A model generated the notes under the pieces. That model had not been told where the DNA came from, ran no database searches, and was given only the letters and a program-made list of their open reading frames with translations. A stretch of 64,000 bases of DNA from NCBI GenBank assembly GCA_024704175.1, contig CP085629.1, forward strand, positions 3,782,001 through 3,846,000. Reading direction: 5' to 3'. Numbering within the stretch: the first letter of the stretch is position 1; every line of letters begins with the position of its first letter. This stretch comes from Paenibacillus sp. P25 (lineage in GTDB: Bacteria > Bacillota > Bacilli > Paenibacillales > NBRC-103111). The translations under genes were made by a program, and so were the position numbers. This document shows, one piece after another, positions 45,682 through 56,253 of the stretch.

Positions 45682-47294
45682 CTACTTTTTGCCCAGCTCG
45701 CTGGGGTTCATCCCGTAATATTTTTTGAAAACGGAGCTGAAATACGGCACCGTCTTGTAGCCCACCCGTTCCGCAATTTCGTAAATCATATATTTGCCTT
45801 CGATGAGCAGCGCCTTGGCCTTCTCCATCCGGAGCCGGATCACGTAGTTCGTGAAGGTCTCGCCCGTCGCCTTCTTGAAGATCTGATTCAGATAATTGCG
45901 GGACAGATACAGCTCCTTGGACAAGTCCTCGAGATTGATCTCCTCCGCATAATGCTCGTGGGCATATTGAATCATGAAATCGACCGCTTCCTTATGCTTT
46001 GAATTCTCGTTCCAGCCCCGGCTGGAAGCAATCACCCGGATCTTGCTCTGCAGCCACCTGCGCAGATCGTCCGGCGTCTGTACCGCCGCCAGCTCCTCCG
46101 TCAGCGCCGTCTCCGGGAACAGCTCGTCCAGCACCACACCTGTGCTATATAACGAATAGGCGAGGATGGTCCAGAGCTCCCGGCACAAATACTGCAGGTA
46201 GGCCGGCGTAACCGTCCCCTGCCCCCAGATGTGCTCCAGCTGCGCCACGTAATCGTCGATGACCCGGTTTGTCGCTTCTTCCTTGGAATAAGTGATGGCC
46301 TCCGCCAGCTCCTGATAAAATTTGATCGGACGGATCGTAAACGCCTTCTCCGCCGCGAGCATCGGCTGGCCTCCGTGCTCCAGCTTCATCGTCTGCTGAA
46401 GCAGATCCAGGAACGCCTCCTCCGTCGAATCGGAGATGTCCCGCCAGCTCTTCTTGATTCCGCCGAATCCGATTCGAACCACCAGCTTGAGATAAAGATG
46501 GATGCACTCGGTTATGCGCTCCGCAACCGCGTGAATCCGCCGCAGCGCCTCCTCTTCCGGCATGGCCGGATCGATATGAAAGACGACGGCCCCGTGATGG
46601 CTGTGCAGCTCGATAAAATCCGAATCCGGCCAATCCTCCGCCAGCGGCTCGCGGATAATATTGGCGAGGGCGAACCGGAACAAGCTCCAGTCCGTCAAAG
46701 TAAGATTCGAGATACGGTCCGTGTTCATCAGCTCCAGCCCGATCACCATATGGCTCCGCCGCGTATATTGGGACTGCTCCGCCAGCGCCATGCTTTCCCC
46801 GCCAATGAACTGTCCAGGGTCCCGGTGACGACGGACTTGAGCCATTCCTTCTGAACGAACGGCTCGTACATCATCAGCCTGCGCCGGATCTCCTCCTGCT
46901 CCAGCTTCTGCAGCTCCTTCGCTTCCAGTCCCTGGATCACGCGCCCGAGCACCTCGCTCAGCTCCTCCATCGTGACCGGCTTCGATAAATAATCGCTGAC
47001 CTGCAGACGGAGAGCCTGCCGCGCATATTGAAAATCGGAATAGCCGCTTAAGATAACCACTTCTCCGGGATACTGCTCGTTTCTCAGCTGTTCGATCATC
47101 TCCAGGCCGTTCATGACCGGCATGTAGATGTCCGTGATCACAATATCCGGTCGCGTCTCGTGAATTTTCTCCAGGCCTTCCCGGCCGTCCATCGCTTCCC
47201 CGACCCATTCGGCGTCAAGCGCTTCCCAGGGAATCGACTTCTTCATGCCGTCCAGCACCTGAAAATCATCGTCCACTATCAGGATTTTCCACAT
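45682..47294 (-). CDS. YesN-type AraC-family response regulator, frameshifted
   Basis: About 537 aa. Receiver: MWKILIVDDDFQVLDGMKKS, phosphoacceptor IVITDIYMPVMNG, Lys in DYLSKPV. A long middle region follows, then two AraC helix-turn-helix units (INLEDLSKELYLSRNYLNQI, YEIAERVGYKTVPYFSSVFK). The frame breaks near 46790 between LAGK and SMALAEQSQYTRRSH. Its start lies 29 bp inside the kinase gene, so the two are coupled. Expected to bind the box found before 45566 and 50970. Confidence 0.92.
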
Positions 47295-49028
47295 GGAATT
47301 GTTCCTCCAATTCCTTTTTATTCGCGATCTTCGGCAGGACAATCGTCACGCGGGTGCCCTCTTCCAGCTTCTCCATGGTTACGCCGTACGGCGGGCCAAA
47401 ATAGGTCGCGATCCGTTCCTTCACATTGCGGACGCCGTATCCGCCGGTCTTCCGCGGCTTCCGGCGGTCCCACCCCGGCTGAAGCCCTACCCCGTTATCG
47501 GTAATGGTGATGACGACATCGCCGCCGCGCGCCTTCGCTTCAATCCGGATGTCGCCGGACCTCCGGCCGTGAAAGCCGTGAATGAAGGCGTTCTCGACGA
47601 ACGGCTGCAGCGTCAGCCGGGGAATATAATAATGATGCAGCTCTTCGTCCATCTCGACGCTGTAGGTGAGCCGCTCCCCCAGCGGATCTTCTGAATCTGC
47701 AGATAGCAGTCCACATGCGTCATCTCATCCGGAATCAGAATGACCGTCTCGCCGTTCGAAAGTCCGATCCGGAACATTTTGCAGACGAGCGACAGCATCT
47801 TGCTGATCTTCTCCTGTCCGGATTCAATGGCCATCCAGTTCAGCTGATCCAGCGTATTGTAGAGAAAATGCGGGTTAATCATCGCCTGCAGCGCGAGAAT
47901 TTCAGCTTCCTTCTGCCGCTTGTGCTGGGCCTGAAGGGACTCCAGGCCTCCTGGATCCGTTCCATCTGTCTCCGGTAGCCCTGGAACATCTGGCCGAATT
48001 CATTGCTGTAATCAGTCGGCATCTCCGGTACCGCGTCCTTGGCCGGGAGCCGGTTCATAATCGACAGCAGGAGCCGGATCGGCTTCGTAAACTGCCTGGA
48101 CAGAAACAGGGTGAAGAAGGAAGCGATGAAAATCGCCGTGAGCCCGGCTGCAATCAGAATATACGCCAGCCGGACGCCGCCGTGGACGATGCTCTTCCAG
48201 GGCGTCATCTCGATCAGCATCCAGTCGGAACGGGCCTTGCTCCAGACCAGCAGGGATTCGTCTCTGCTCGGGCCGGCCGGCAGATGAATATAATCGGACT
48301 TGCCTTCATAGGTCGCGTATCCGCTCCAGCTCCGGCGCATCCAATGTTGGATGACCGATCGATGCGATCGTCCGGCCTCCCGAGTCCAGCAGTATCCGGT
48401 CGCGTCCATCCGTCTCCCCGCGGATCAGATTCTCGATCTCGGACGCCTTTGTGTTAAGCACCAGCACGCCGTAATATCTTCCCGAATTGTTGTACAATTT
48501 CCTGGCAAAACTGATGTAACGCTGCACGCCGTTCACCGTCTGCACCTGATGCTCGCCGATCCAGGCGAAATCATTATTCTGCAGCGACGGGTACCAGCTT
48601 TCTCCCTTCACCTGGGCAAAATCTTTGAAGAGCACCGGTCCCTGCGGGTCGGTCTCCACGGGATTCTCCATATAATAATAAATCGAATGCACCATCGTCG
48701 TACTGTAAGTGATATTGGCCAGCAAACTCCGCAGTTCTTCTTTCTTGCGGAGCCGCAGGTACGGGTCCTTCTCTTGGGGGTCAAACCCGATCGAAGGAAT
48801 GTTCCGCGAAGCCGCCAGCGACATCTGCTCTATCGAATTAAGCTGGATATCCAGCCGCTTGTTCAGTTCATTCAAAAGGTCCTGCTGGTAGAAGGACGTC
48901 TTGTCCGCCAGCTCCCGGGAGGTGATCGTATAGCTGATCCAGGTAAACACCAGAAGAAGCGCAGCGATAAAGGCGGCGAAGCTGACGAAGAACAGCCGGT
49001 CGATCCGGACTTTCTTGAACACGTTCAT
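47266..49028 (-). CDS. YesM-type sensor histidine kinase, frameshifted
   Basis: About 587 aa. Start ATG 49028 (MNVFKKVRIDRLFFVSFAAF). First helix, extracellular domain (RYISFARKLYNNSGRYYGVL), second helix (YILIAAGLTAIFIASFFTLF), HAMP, phosphoacceptor MINPHFLYNTLDQLNW, N box LQPFVENAFIHGF, G1 ITDNGVGL, G2 GYGVRNVKERI. Breaks near 48320-48340, 47935-47950 and 47690-47700 divide it into four frames. Senses the extracellular sugar with its partner regulator. Confidence 0.88.
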
Positions 49029-49119
49029 TGCTGACTCCCCTTCCGGTCTCCCGATTTGGCCAAAGGGGACCATCCCCGATGATATTCAGGTCCACGCGTT
49101 TACATCATTTCCTAACAGC

Positions 49120-49146
49120 AAAAAAGCCGCACGTAGCAGCTTTTTT
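49120..49146 (-). terminator. terminator of the second permease operon
   Basis: AAAAAAGC(T)GC / GC(G)GCTTTTTT stem-loop about 24 bp past the MalG-type stop and 90 bp before the kinase start on the minus strand. It separates the permease operon from the kinase-regulator genes. Confidence 0.8.
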
Positions 49147-49169
49147 GAATACTTGATCCGAGCTTCATT

Positions 49170-50015
49170 TTACCCCTTCACCGCACCCGAAGCAATGCCA
49201 TCCACAAAATGGCGCTGCGCCATGAAGAAGATGATCAGGGAAGGCACGACCGATACGAGCGCCATCGCCAGCGGCTGTCCCCAAGGGAGCGCGGACTGGC
49301 TGTCGACAAACATCTTGAGCGCCAAACCTACCGTATACTTGTCCACCGAGTTGATATACAGCAGATGACCGAAGAAATCGTCCCAGTTCCACAGGAAGCA
49401 GTAGATCGCGACCGTCACAAGCGCCGGCTTCGTCAGCGGCAGAATGATGCGCCAGTAGATGCCGAACCAGCTGCAGCCGTCCATCTTCGCCGATTCGTCC
49501 AGCTCCTTCGGCAGCCGCCGGATGAACTGAATGAGCAGGAAGATGAAGAACGGTCCGCCGATGCCCCCGGCCAGGAGATGCGGCACATAGAACGGCAGGT
49601 ACGTATTGACCCAGCCGAACAAGTTGAACATAATGTACTGCGGTACGAGGGTAACCTGGCTCGGCAGCATCAGAGTCACCATCAGGATCGAGAACCAGAA
49701 GTTCTTAAGCGGAAAATCGAGTCTTGCAAATCCGAAAGCGACCAGGCTGCACGAAATGACGGAGGTGACCAGCACGCCGAGGATCAGCTCGAACGTATTG
49801 ATATAGAAGTGGGTGAACGAATATTTCGGCAGGGCCACCCAGCCTTCGGTGAAATTGCTCCAGAGCCAGTGCGTCGGGAACAGATTCGGCGAGCTCATCT
49901 CTTCATTGGACTTGAACGCGGCCCCAATCCACCAGAGAATGGGATAGACCATGATCAAGCTGAATACGATCAGGAATAGATGGGATAAGGCAGATCGGCG
50001 TTTCGCTTGGCTCAT
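49170..50015 (-). CDS. carbohydrate ABC permease, MalG type (second YesMN cluster)
   Basis: 281 aa, intact. FLIVFSLIMVYPILWWIGAA first helix, EAA loop ESAKMDGCSWFGIYWRIILP, C-terminus IASGAVKG. Its ATG overlaps the stop of the MalF-type gene by one base (TAATG). Confidence 0.93.
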   Translation of the reverse strand: MSQAKRRSALSHLFLIVFSLIMVYPILWWIGAAFKSNEEMSSPNLFPTHWLWSNFTEGWVALPKYSFTHFYINTFELILGVLVTSVISCSLVAFGFARLDFPLKNFWFSILMVTLMLPSQVTLVPQYIMFNLFGWVNTYLPFYVPHLLAGGIGGPFFIFLLIQFIRRLPKELDESAKMDGCSWFGIYWRIILPLTKPALVTVAIYCFLWNWDDFFGHLLYINSVDKYTVGLALKMFVDSQSALPWGQPLAMALVSVVPSLIIFFMAQRHFVDGIASGAVKG

Positions 50016-50970
50016 TATTTTCTTCTCCCTTCAGTCTCGTAGAATACCCAGTAGCGGGAAGAGGCAAAGATCAGGGCTGTCGCGATGGCGATGATGATGA
50101 GCAGAATCCAGGCCAGAGCCGAGGCATAGCCCATATCGTACCGAGCGAAGGCACGGTCATATAGGTAAAGCGCATACATATAAGTCGAGTTGACGGGGCC
50201 GCCCTTCGTAATGATGAAGGCCTGTGTGAACATTTGGAACGAGCCGATCGTCTGCAGAACCAGATTGAACAGCAGCACGGGCGAGAGCATCGGCAGGGTG
50301 ATGCTGAAGAACTGCCGGACCTTGGAAGCGCCGTCCACGGAGGAAGCCTCGTACAGGTCTGCCGGAATTTGCTTAAGTCCCGCCAGGAAAATCACCATGG
50401 AGGAGCCGAACTGCCAAGCAACCAGAATGATCAGCGTCAGCAGTGCCGTTCCCGGACTGCTGATCCAGCTTATGCCCTGGATGCCGAACAAGCCGAGAAT
50501 CTTGTTGATGAAGCCGTCGATGCCGAAAATATTTTTCCACAGCACCGCTACGGCAATGCTGCTTCCGATCAGGGACGGGAGGTAAATGAGCGTCCGGTAG
50601 ACAGAGATGCCCTTGATCTTCTTGTTCAGCAGCATGGCGACCATCAGCGCGCTGAACAGCTTGAGCGGCACGGACAGCACGACGAACAGCGGCGTAACCT
50701 TCAGCGACTGGCGGAAGACCTCATCGTCCATGAAGATGCGGTTGTAGTTTCGAAGTCCCACCCATTCCGGGGTATCCAGCAGCGTAAATTTCGTAAAAGA
50801 ATAATGCACCGATTGAATCATTGGCCATAAGGTCAGGAACAGGAACCCCAGCAACCAGGGGAAATAAACAGATATCCGGCGATCGGCGACTCCCAGCGGC
50901 CTTTCAGGGAGAAGGCGGAAGTCCGTTTCCGGGCTTGCTTTTGGGGAAGTGTAGCAGGTTGCGTATTCAT
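50015..50970 (-). CDS. carbohydrate ABC permease, MalF type (second YesMN cluster), frameshifted
   Basis: About 318 aa. The start ATG 50970 reads MNTQPATLPQKQARKRTSAF; the frame then breaks at a run of four G (50858-50861 plus strand), where five would give YLFISPWLLGFLFLTLWPMI directly. EAA loop YEASSVDGASKVRQFFSITL. First gene of this operon, 62 bp downstream of a -35 that overlaps the activator box. Confidence 0.9.
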
Positions 50971-51008
50971 CGTGGCCCACCTCTTTTTGCAATATGACTT
51001 TGTTAGAT

Positions 51009-51059
51009 TAAGTATAAAAGATGGGGGCGCGTACCAAAATATGAGGAATGAACACGAAT
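51009..51059 (-). promoter_or_regulatory. promoter with activator box before the second permease operon
   Basis: Minus strand: TTGGTA, 17 bases, TACTTA. The box 51033-51059 overlaps the -35 exactly as in the promoter at 45610-45660. Both -35 elements are poor matches, as expected for activator-dependent promoters. Confidence 0.6.
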
Positions 51060-51076
51060 TATTGCAGATTTGAACA

Positions 51077-51119
51077 CAGCACCCCCGAAGGTAAGACGCG
51101 CTTACCCACGGGGGTGCTG
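51077..51119 (-). terminator. terminator of the SLH protein gene
   Basis: Long hairpin CAGCACCCCCG...GGTAAG / CTTACC...CGGGGGTGCTG, 9 bp after the stop. A T-rich tract is weak (TGTGTTCAAAT). Confidence 0.65.
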
Positions 51120-51127
51120 GATGGAGT

Positions 51128-54035
51128 TTATTTAAAATTCTCGATCAGCGTCTTGATCTGCGGGTTTAGATTCAGTGTATTCAGGATGATCGTCAAAGCC
51201 TCCGCACGGGTGGTGGAGGCTTCCGGATCGAACCTGCCCGCTCCTTTGCCCGAAACGATGCCCGCTTCGGCGGCTTCCTCGATTTGAGCGGAAGCAAAGG
51301 ATTGGCCGATATCGGAAAAGGCTCCCGCGGTTTCGTCCTTTTTCACGGCGTTCATATTGACAATCCGGCTGATTATGGCGACCATTTCGGCACGGGTGAT
51401 GGTCCGGTCCGGACGGAATTCTTCGCCGTACCCGTTCAATATCCCTGCGTTCGCCAGCTTCTCAATGACCCCTTTAGCCCAGTGGCTGTTGATATCGTTC
51501 AGAACGACCGACTGCTTGTGTACGCCGCCGATCCGGAACACCCGGTCGATGATCACTGCAAACTCAGCTCGCGTGATTTCGCCGTCCGGCCGGAATTTCC
51601 CGTCTTCATAGCCTTCGATTACTTTCAGTTTCGTGAAGAGATCGATCGTTTGCCCAGCCCAATGCCGGTTCGTGTCTGTAAATGGAGGCAGGGTTCCCGA
51701 TCTCTGGGCCTCTTCCAGCCTGGACTGAATGTTGTTCACTACGTTGCCGTCCGTTTGTACAACATCGCTGTTGAATACGTCCGAAGCGGAAACCGGGGCA
51801 GGAGTATCGGATGACTTAGCCGGTTCCGCCGGTCGCTGCGTTCCGCCGGATGACCCCGATGAAGCGGAAGCTCCGCCGACGCCGCCGCTACTGCCGCTGT
51901 CGTCGCTCGGTCTAAGAACGGTTACCGAGACCGTTTGGGACTGCCCCCGAAGGAAGCGGTAATCTCGGCGTTTCCGTATCCGAGGGCTGTAATTACGCCT
52001 GCTGCACTTACTGCGGCCACATTCTCGTCCGACGTACCGTAGTTTGCCGATGCCGTAACATCGGCCGTTGTATTGTCGCTGTACGCTGCGGTGATTGCCA
52101 GTTGTTGCGTCACACCGCGCTTCAGGCTGACGTTAACGGGATTCGCGGACAGCGAAGTAACTGTCACAGGGGCCGGCGCCGGCGATACCGTAACCGGGAT
52201 GGTGAACGTATAACGGCCTAAACTGCCGGTAATGGTGGCGGAGCCCGCCGAGTGGGCCGTAATCGCTCCACTCTCCGAAACGGTGGCGATATCGGGATGA
52301 TCCGAATTCCAAGTAATCAACCGGGTAACATCCGCCGTCGTCTGATTGGAGTAAGTGGCTGTTACTACGGTAGCCATGGTACCGCCAACTTCCAGACTGG
52401 CGGCTCCCGGGGTTACCGATAGCCCGGTAATCACAGGTATGGGCTCCGCCAGCGTCGACGCCTCTACCGTGACGCCGGCCGATTCCGTATTCCAGGCGTC
52501 CAGCACGATAATTTTGTAACGGTATGCCGTATCGGGTGCAAGTCCCGTAAAGGTATAAGTATCCGTCGTTACGGAAGTAGTAACAGCGCCGTTTCCGTCC
52601 ATGATTTTAATCCCGTTCATTTGAATCAAAGGATTGGTCCAGTTCAAGGTGATGCTGGCAGGCGTTGCGGAATATGTTGCATGACTGACATCGGGTACGG
52701 CCGGTATAAAGGCGACCACGGTCACGTTGATGGTCTTTACGGCTTGGCTTCCGTCCGCTTTATTGATGAGAACTGTAATATCCCCGTTTACCGCCGTTCT
52801 GGAATAGGTGATCGTTCCGTTATCCGCGATACTCACATTGGAGGAAACCAGCGTCAGCGTAACTCCCGTCTCCCCATTCCGGGCAAGCCGTTCAGATAGC
52901 TCAACACATTCGTATAAGTTCCTTCCGTTGCCGTAATGGATGCCGGCAGCAAGGCTTTCGCAGCGGCAATTGACGTATTGGCCAGTTCCGCCGGCGTTGG
53001 CACATGTGCCGGCACGGTTACGGCGACGGTTGCGGTATCCGAAATCCCGGCTTTAGTCACAGTGACCGTCACATTTCCGGTTACCTCCGTCCCAGTATAG
53101 GTGATGGCTCCATTTGAAGCCACATTCGCGTTGGTGGACGTGAGCGTAAGCGTAACTCCGGTCCCTGCCATACCGGGCAAGCCGTTTAAATAAGTCAGGA
53201 AATTCGTATCCGCGCCTTCCGTCGCCGTAAAGGATGCCGGGATCAAGTTTTTGGTCTGCGGCGATGGCCTCCCTCGCGAAAGCATGCTTGTAGATCGTTC
53301 CCGTAGACAAAGATGAAAGATAATGCGAACCGTCGGGAAGGAATACGATCCCGTTGGCCGAAGGACTAGGGGTCTCCATCAACTGGGCTTTTGTCGGGTC
53401 GGTCGCCGCCTTCACCGTCAAATCGGCTTGGGCGATTTTGAAAATCTGATACGATCTATTTAGATAATAAAGATCGCCGCCCAGGCTAAATCCGATGCCT
53501 AAAATGGACTGAGCCGCATTCGTGATGATCGGTACGGGGTTCGTTTGGCCTTGGGGCGCTCGTAGATGCCTTTGGACGTATAATCGGTCAAATACAGGTT
53601 ATCGTTCGTATCAAAGGCCAGTCCGTAAATGTAATTGAGGCTTCCGGTAAAATAGGATTGGCTCAGGTCGCTTACCTGGGCCGCGCTAAGCGGCAAATTC
53701 GTCAACGAAGCCGCCGGGATTTTATGGACGGTCTGGTCACTGTCCCTTGTATAAAACAAATCCCCATTGCTGTTCACCGCTACCGCCATAGCGCTGTTGA
53801 TGGCGCCGGCGGACACAACGTCGCTGACCTGTCCGGTCGCTGTGGAAATCCGCGAAATCTTCCCTTGGCTTCGCTGGGCCACATAAATATAACCGTCAAA
53901 GTAGGCCATGCCTCTCGGGTCGCTGATCGTGATCGAATCAGGCATACCCGTCGCCGCTGACGCGGTGGAGAGCGGGAGCATACTGAAGAGCAGAGACAAA
54001 ATCATAAAAATTAGCAGCGGTTTCTTGCCTTGCAT
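51128..54035 (-). CDS. SLH-domain surface protein with Ig-like repeats, frameshifted
   Basis: About 969 aa, a secreted protein anchored to the cell wall. ATG 54035 with signal peptide MQGKKPLLIFMILSLLFSML ending TASA. Then NHL/SMP-like repeats (GMAYFDGYIYVAQRSQGKIS, YGLAFDTNDNLYLTDYTSKG), two atrophied-Ig repeats of about 90 aa (LPASITATEGTYTNVLSYLN and LIPASFTATEGADTNFLTYL), an FN3-like segment, two Big_2-type Ig domains (ITGLSVTPGAASLEVGGTMA), and three C-terminal SLH domains (HWAGQTIDLFTKLKVIEGYE, HWAKGVIEKLANAGILNGYG, ASAQIEEAAEAGIVSGKGAG). Breaks near 53545, 53255, 52865 and 51935 divide it. Confidence 0.88.
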
Positions 54036-54202
54036 AGATGAAACAACCTCCGTAGATAAGATGGGCGTCGTGCGCAATCATGAACATTCGTGCGCCGCGA
54101 TTCATTGCGAACCCTGCCTCTGGGCCGGCAGAAATACAACTCAAGACCCATTTTACGACAAATTTCAACAAATCACGCCAACCCATCCTAGCATACGGAA
54201 TC

Positions 54203-54310
54203 TTAACAAAATCTGAACAAGCGGAACCCGCTTTTAAGCTGTTCGCCGGTCATGCCCGCTCCGTTATCCTCGACGCGGAAGACCATATCCCGGCCCTCCT
54301 CATAGGCGCT
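54203..54310 (-). pseudogene. remnant of a histidine kinase ATPase domain
   Basis: On the minus strand a short frame reads VSAYEEGRDMVFRVEDNGAG followed by MTGEQL, the G1 box region of a LytS/YesM-type HATPase, then runs to a stop. Nothing of the rest of a kinase is found. It lies just downstream of a response regulator gene, so it may be what is left of that regulator's partner kinase. Confidence 0.5.
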
Positions 54311-54365
54311 CACCTTTCGAGCTTGACCGGCCCTCCCGCCGCAAAGCTCCAACCGGATAAGTCAA

Positions 54366-54482
54366 TTACGCCGTGAGCGGCTTGAGGGGCCCCGTTATCA
54401 CCATATTTCTGAGCGGCAGCGTACCGAAAGTGCATAAAAGCATGATGAGCGTAATCAGGCCGGCTAACCGGCTTGACTTCAT
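54366..54482 (-). CDS. 38-aa secreted or membrane peptide coupled to the response regulator
   Basis: ATG 54482 overlaps the regulator stop (ATGA) and has AGGAGGG four bases upstream. Product MKSSRLAGLITLIMLLCTFG then TLPLRNMVITGPLKPLTA: a basic N-terminus, one hydrophobic helix with a Cys, and a short polar tail. The size and layout resemble signalling pre-peptides, but I recognise no family. Not detected by length-filtered gene calling. Confidence 0.55.
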   Translation of the reverse strand: MKSSRLAGLITLIMLLCTFGTLPLRNMVITGPLKPLTA

Positions 54483-55617
54483 CGTTCCCTCCTGCCTCCG
54501 GAAGACGATACGATTTCTTCATACAGCCTGACCGTTTCCTCCTCCAGCCCGATATCCAGCCGTTCCTTGACATCCCGTTCCAGCTGTTTGAACACTTTAA
54601 TCGCCTCGCTGCGGTTGCCGCCTTCCGAGTATAGTCTCATCAGCTCGCGTCCGTCCTTCTCGGAATCCGGGGCAACCGCCAAGACATGATGCAGGCATTC
54701 TATCGCATAAGCAGAGAGGTTGTTCCGTTTAAAGAACGAACACAGCCGTCTCAAGACTTCCGCATACCGTCCGGACAGTTGCTCCCGCTTCATCCGCCCC
54801 CACCTGAAATCGCAGTCCGTCAAATAGTCCCCTTTATATAAAGCCGTCAGGCGTTCGAATCGGCTTAAACCGAGTCCTTGCTCCTTCAAGGTCCTGTCCA
54901 GCAGTTCTTCGAGTTCGTTCACATCGCATCGGACCGTCCCGAGCCGAAGCGCATACCCGTTTCCGATTTTATCGACGGATAGCGGAAGGTCGTGGGAACG
55001 CAAATTTTTTCTCAACAGCGAAATGCATGTATAAAGATAGGTTCTGGCCTTATCCCCGTCGGATTCCGGCCATAACGCCTCCATGATGACGGACGGCTCG
55101 ACGGCTTGTCCTCCGCGGTGAACAAGCGGCGCGCACAATTCCTTCTCCTTGGTGGTTCGCCAGGACAATGGCCCCCGCCCCGCGGGACCCAGATGAACCG
55201 CGAATCCGCCCATGCACTGTATATAAGGCGCAGTATCCCCTTGTCGGCCGGGAGCCCCCGGGCTTCCCGAATCCGCTGAACGGACTGCCGAAGTCTCTCC
55301 GTACGGACCGGTTTTAACAAATAATCGGCGGAACGGATTTCAAACGCTTCTATGGCATGCTCGGCATACGCCGTCGTGAATACGATCTGGGCCTTCGGCT
55401 GAACCGCCTGAAAGGCCCGCGCGAGATCCAGCCCGTTCATGCCGGGCATCTCGATATCAAGGAACACTCCGTCCGCCTGCAGATGCTTCATGGCCTCCAA
55501 AGCTTCCAATGGGTTTGTATATTTTCCCGCCACAGCCACATGGCCAATCTCCTGCAGCAGGATTTCCAGCATATCAAGCGCATGCGCTTCATCGTCAACC
55601 AGCAGTACTCTAATCAT
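54479..55617 (-). CDS. response regulator with SARP/BTAD output domain, frameshifted
   Basis: About 379 aa. Receiver MIRVLLVDDEAHALDMLEIL, phosphoacceptor GVFLDIEMPGMNG, Lys in DYLLKPV. Then a winged helix (VEPSVIMEALWPESDGDKAR) and a bacterial transcriptional activator domain made of TPR-like helices (LCSFFKRNNLSAYAIECLHH, EAIKVFKQLERDVKERLDIG). The frame breaks near 55190-55210. Its ATG is followed by a kinase only as a remnant, so it may now be an orphan. The 38-aa gene is translated from the same mRNA. Confidence 0.88.
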
Positions 55618-55703
55618 TCTTGCCCCTCCTCGGCATCTGGCCCGGCGGTAATCCTGTCTTGAACTTCATCATATCACTAACTCCGGCCGGCGTCCCTACC
55701 CAC

Positions 55704-55742
55704 AAAAAAAACGGCCGTCCCCGAAAATACTGGAAACAGCCG
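55704..55742 (-). terminator. terminator of the molybdenum hydroxylase operon
   Basis: Minus strand stem CGGCTGTTTCC / GGGGACGGCCG (with G-T pairs) followed by TTTTTTTT, 22 bp after the CoxS-type stop. Confidence 0.85.
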
Positions 55743-55763
55743 CACATAATGAAAATGCCTTGA

Positions 55764-56249
55764 TCACGATTCCCGTTTAGCATGCCCCTTCGCCAATACG
55801 GAACGGACGGCTGAGCGGATCTCCTGATAGCTGGTGCAGCGGCAGATGTTGGACCGCGACCATTCTTCCGTCACGGTCTCGTCGGCATCCGGGTGGCGGT
55901 CGATCAACGCCTGGCAGAGCATAATAAAGCCCGGCGTGCAGTATCCGCATTGAAAGGCGAACTGCTCTCTGAACGCATGCTGAATAGCCGTGCCCTGCAG
56001 CCCCTCAGCCGTCACGATGCTGCTGCCCGGCGCCTCGATCGCCAGCATAAGGCAGGATTTGATCGGCGACTTGTCAACGATCACGGTACAGGTGCCGCAA
56101 TCCCCGTTCTCACATCCGGCCTTGGCCCCGGTCAGTCCCAGCTGCTCGCGCAGAACACGCAGCAGCGTCTCGGCCGGCCGAACCGTTACGTTCCTCCGAT
56201 TGCCGTTGACGAGCAGCTCGATGGTCTTTTTGTCCCCTTCCTTGGTCAT
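55764..56249 (-). CDS. [2Fe-2S] subunit of a molybdenum hydroxylase (CoxS/XdhC type)
   Basis: 161 aa. Plant-ferredoxin-like cluster CENGDCGTC and second cluster motifs FQCGYCTPGF and NICRCTSY. ATG 56249 (MTKEGDKKTIELLVNGNRRN), four bases after the FAD-subunit stop. It passes electrons from the Mo centre to FAD. Third gene of an L-M-S operon. Confidence 0.95.
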   Translation of the reverse strand: MTKEGDKKTIELLVNGNRRNVTVRPAETLLRVLREQLGLTGAKAGCENGDCGTCTVIVDKSPIKSCLMLAIEAPGSSIVTAEGLQGTAIQHAFREQFAFQCGYCTPGFIMLCQALIDRHPDADETVTEEWSRSNICRCTSYQEIRSAVRSVLAKGHAKRES

Positions 56250-56253
56250 CCCC

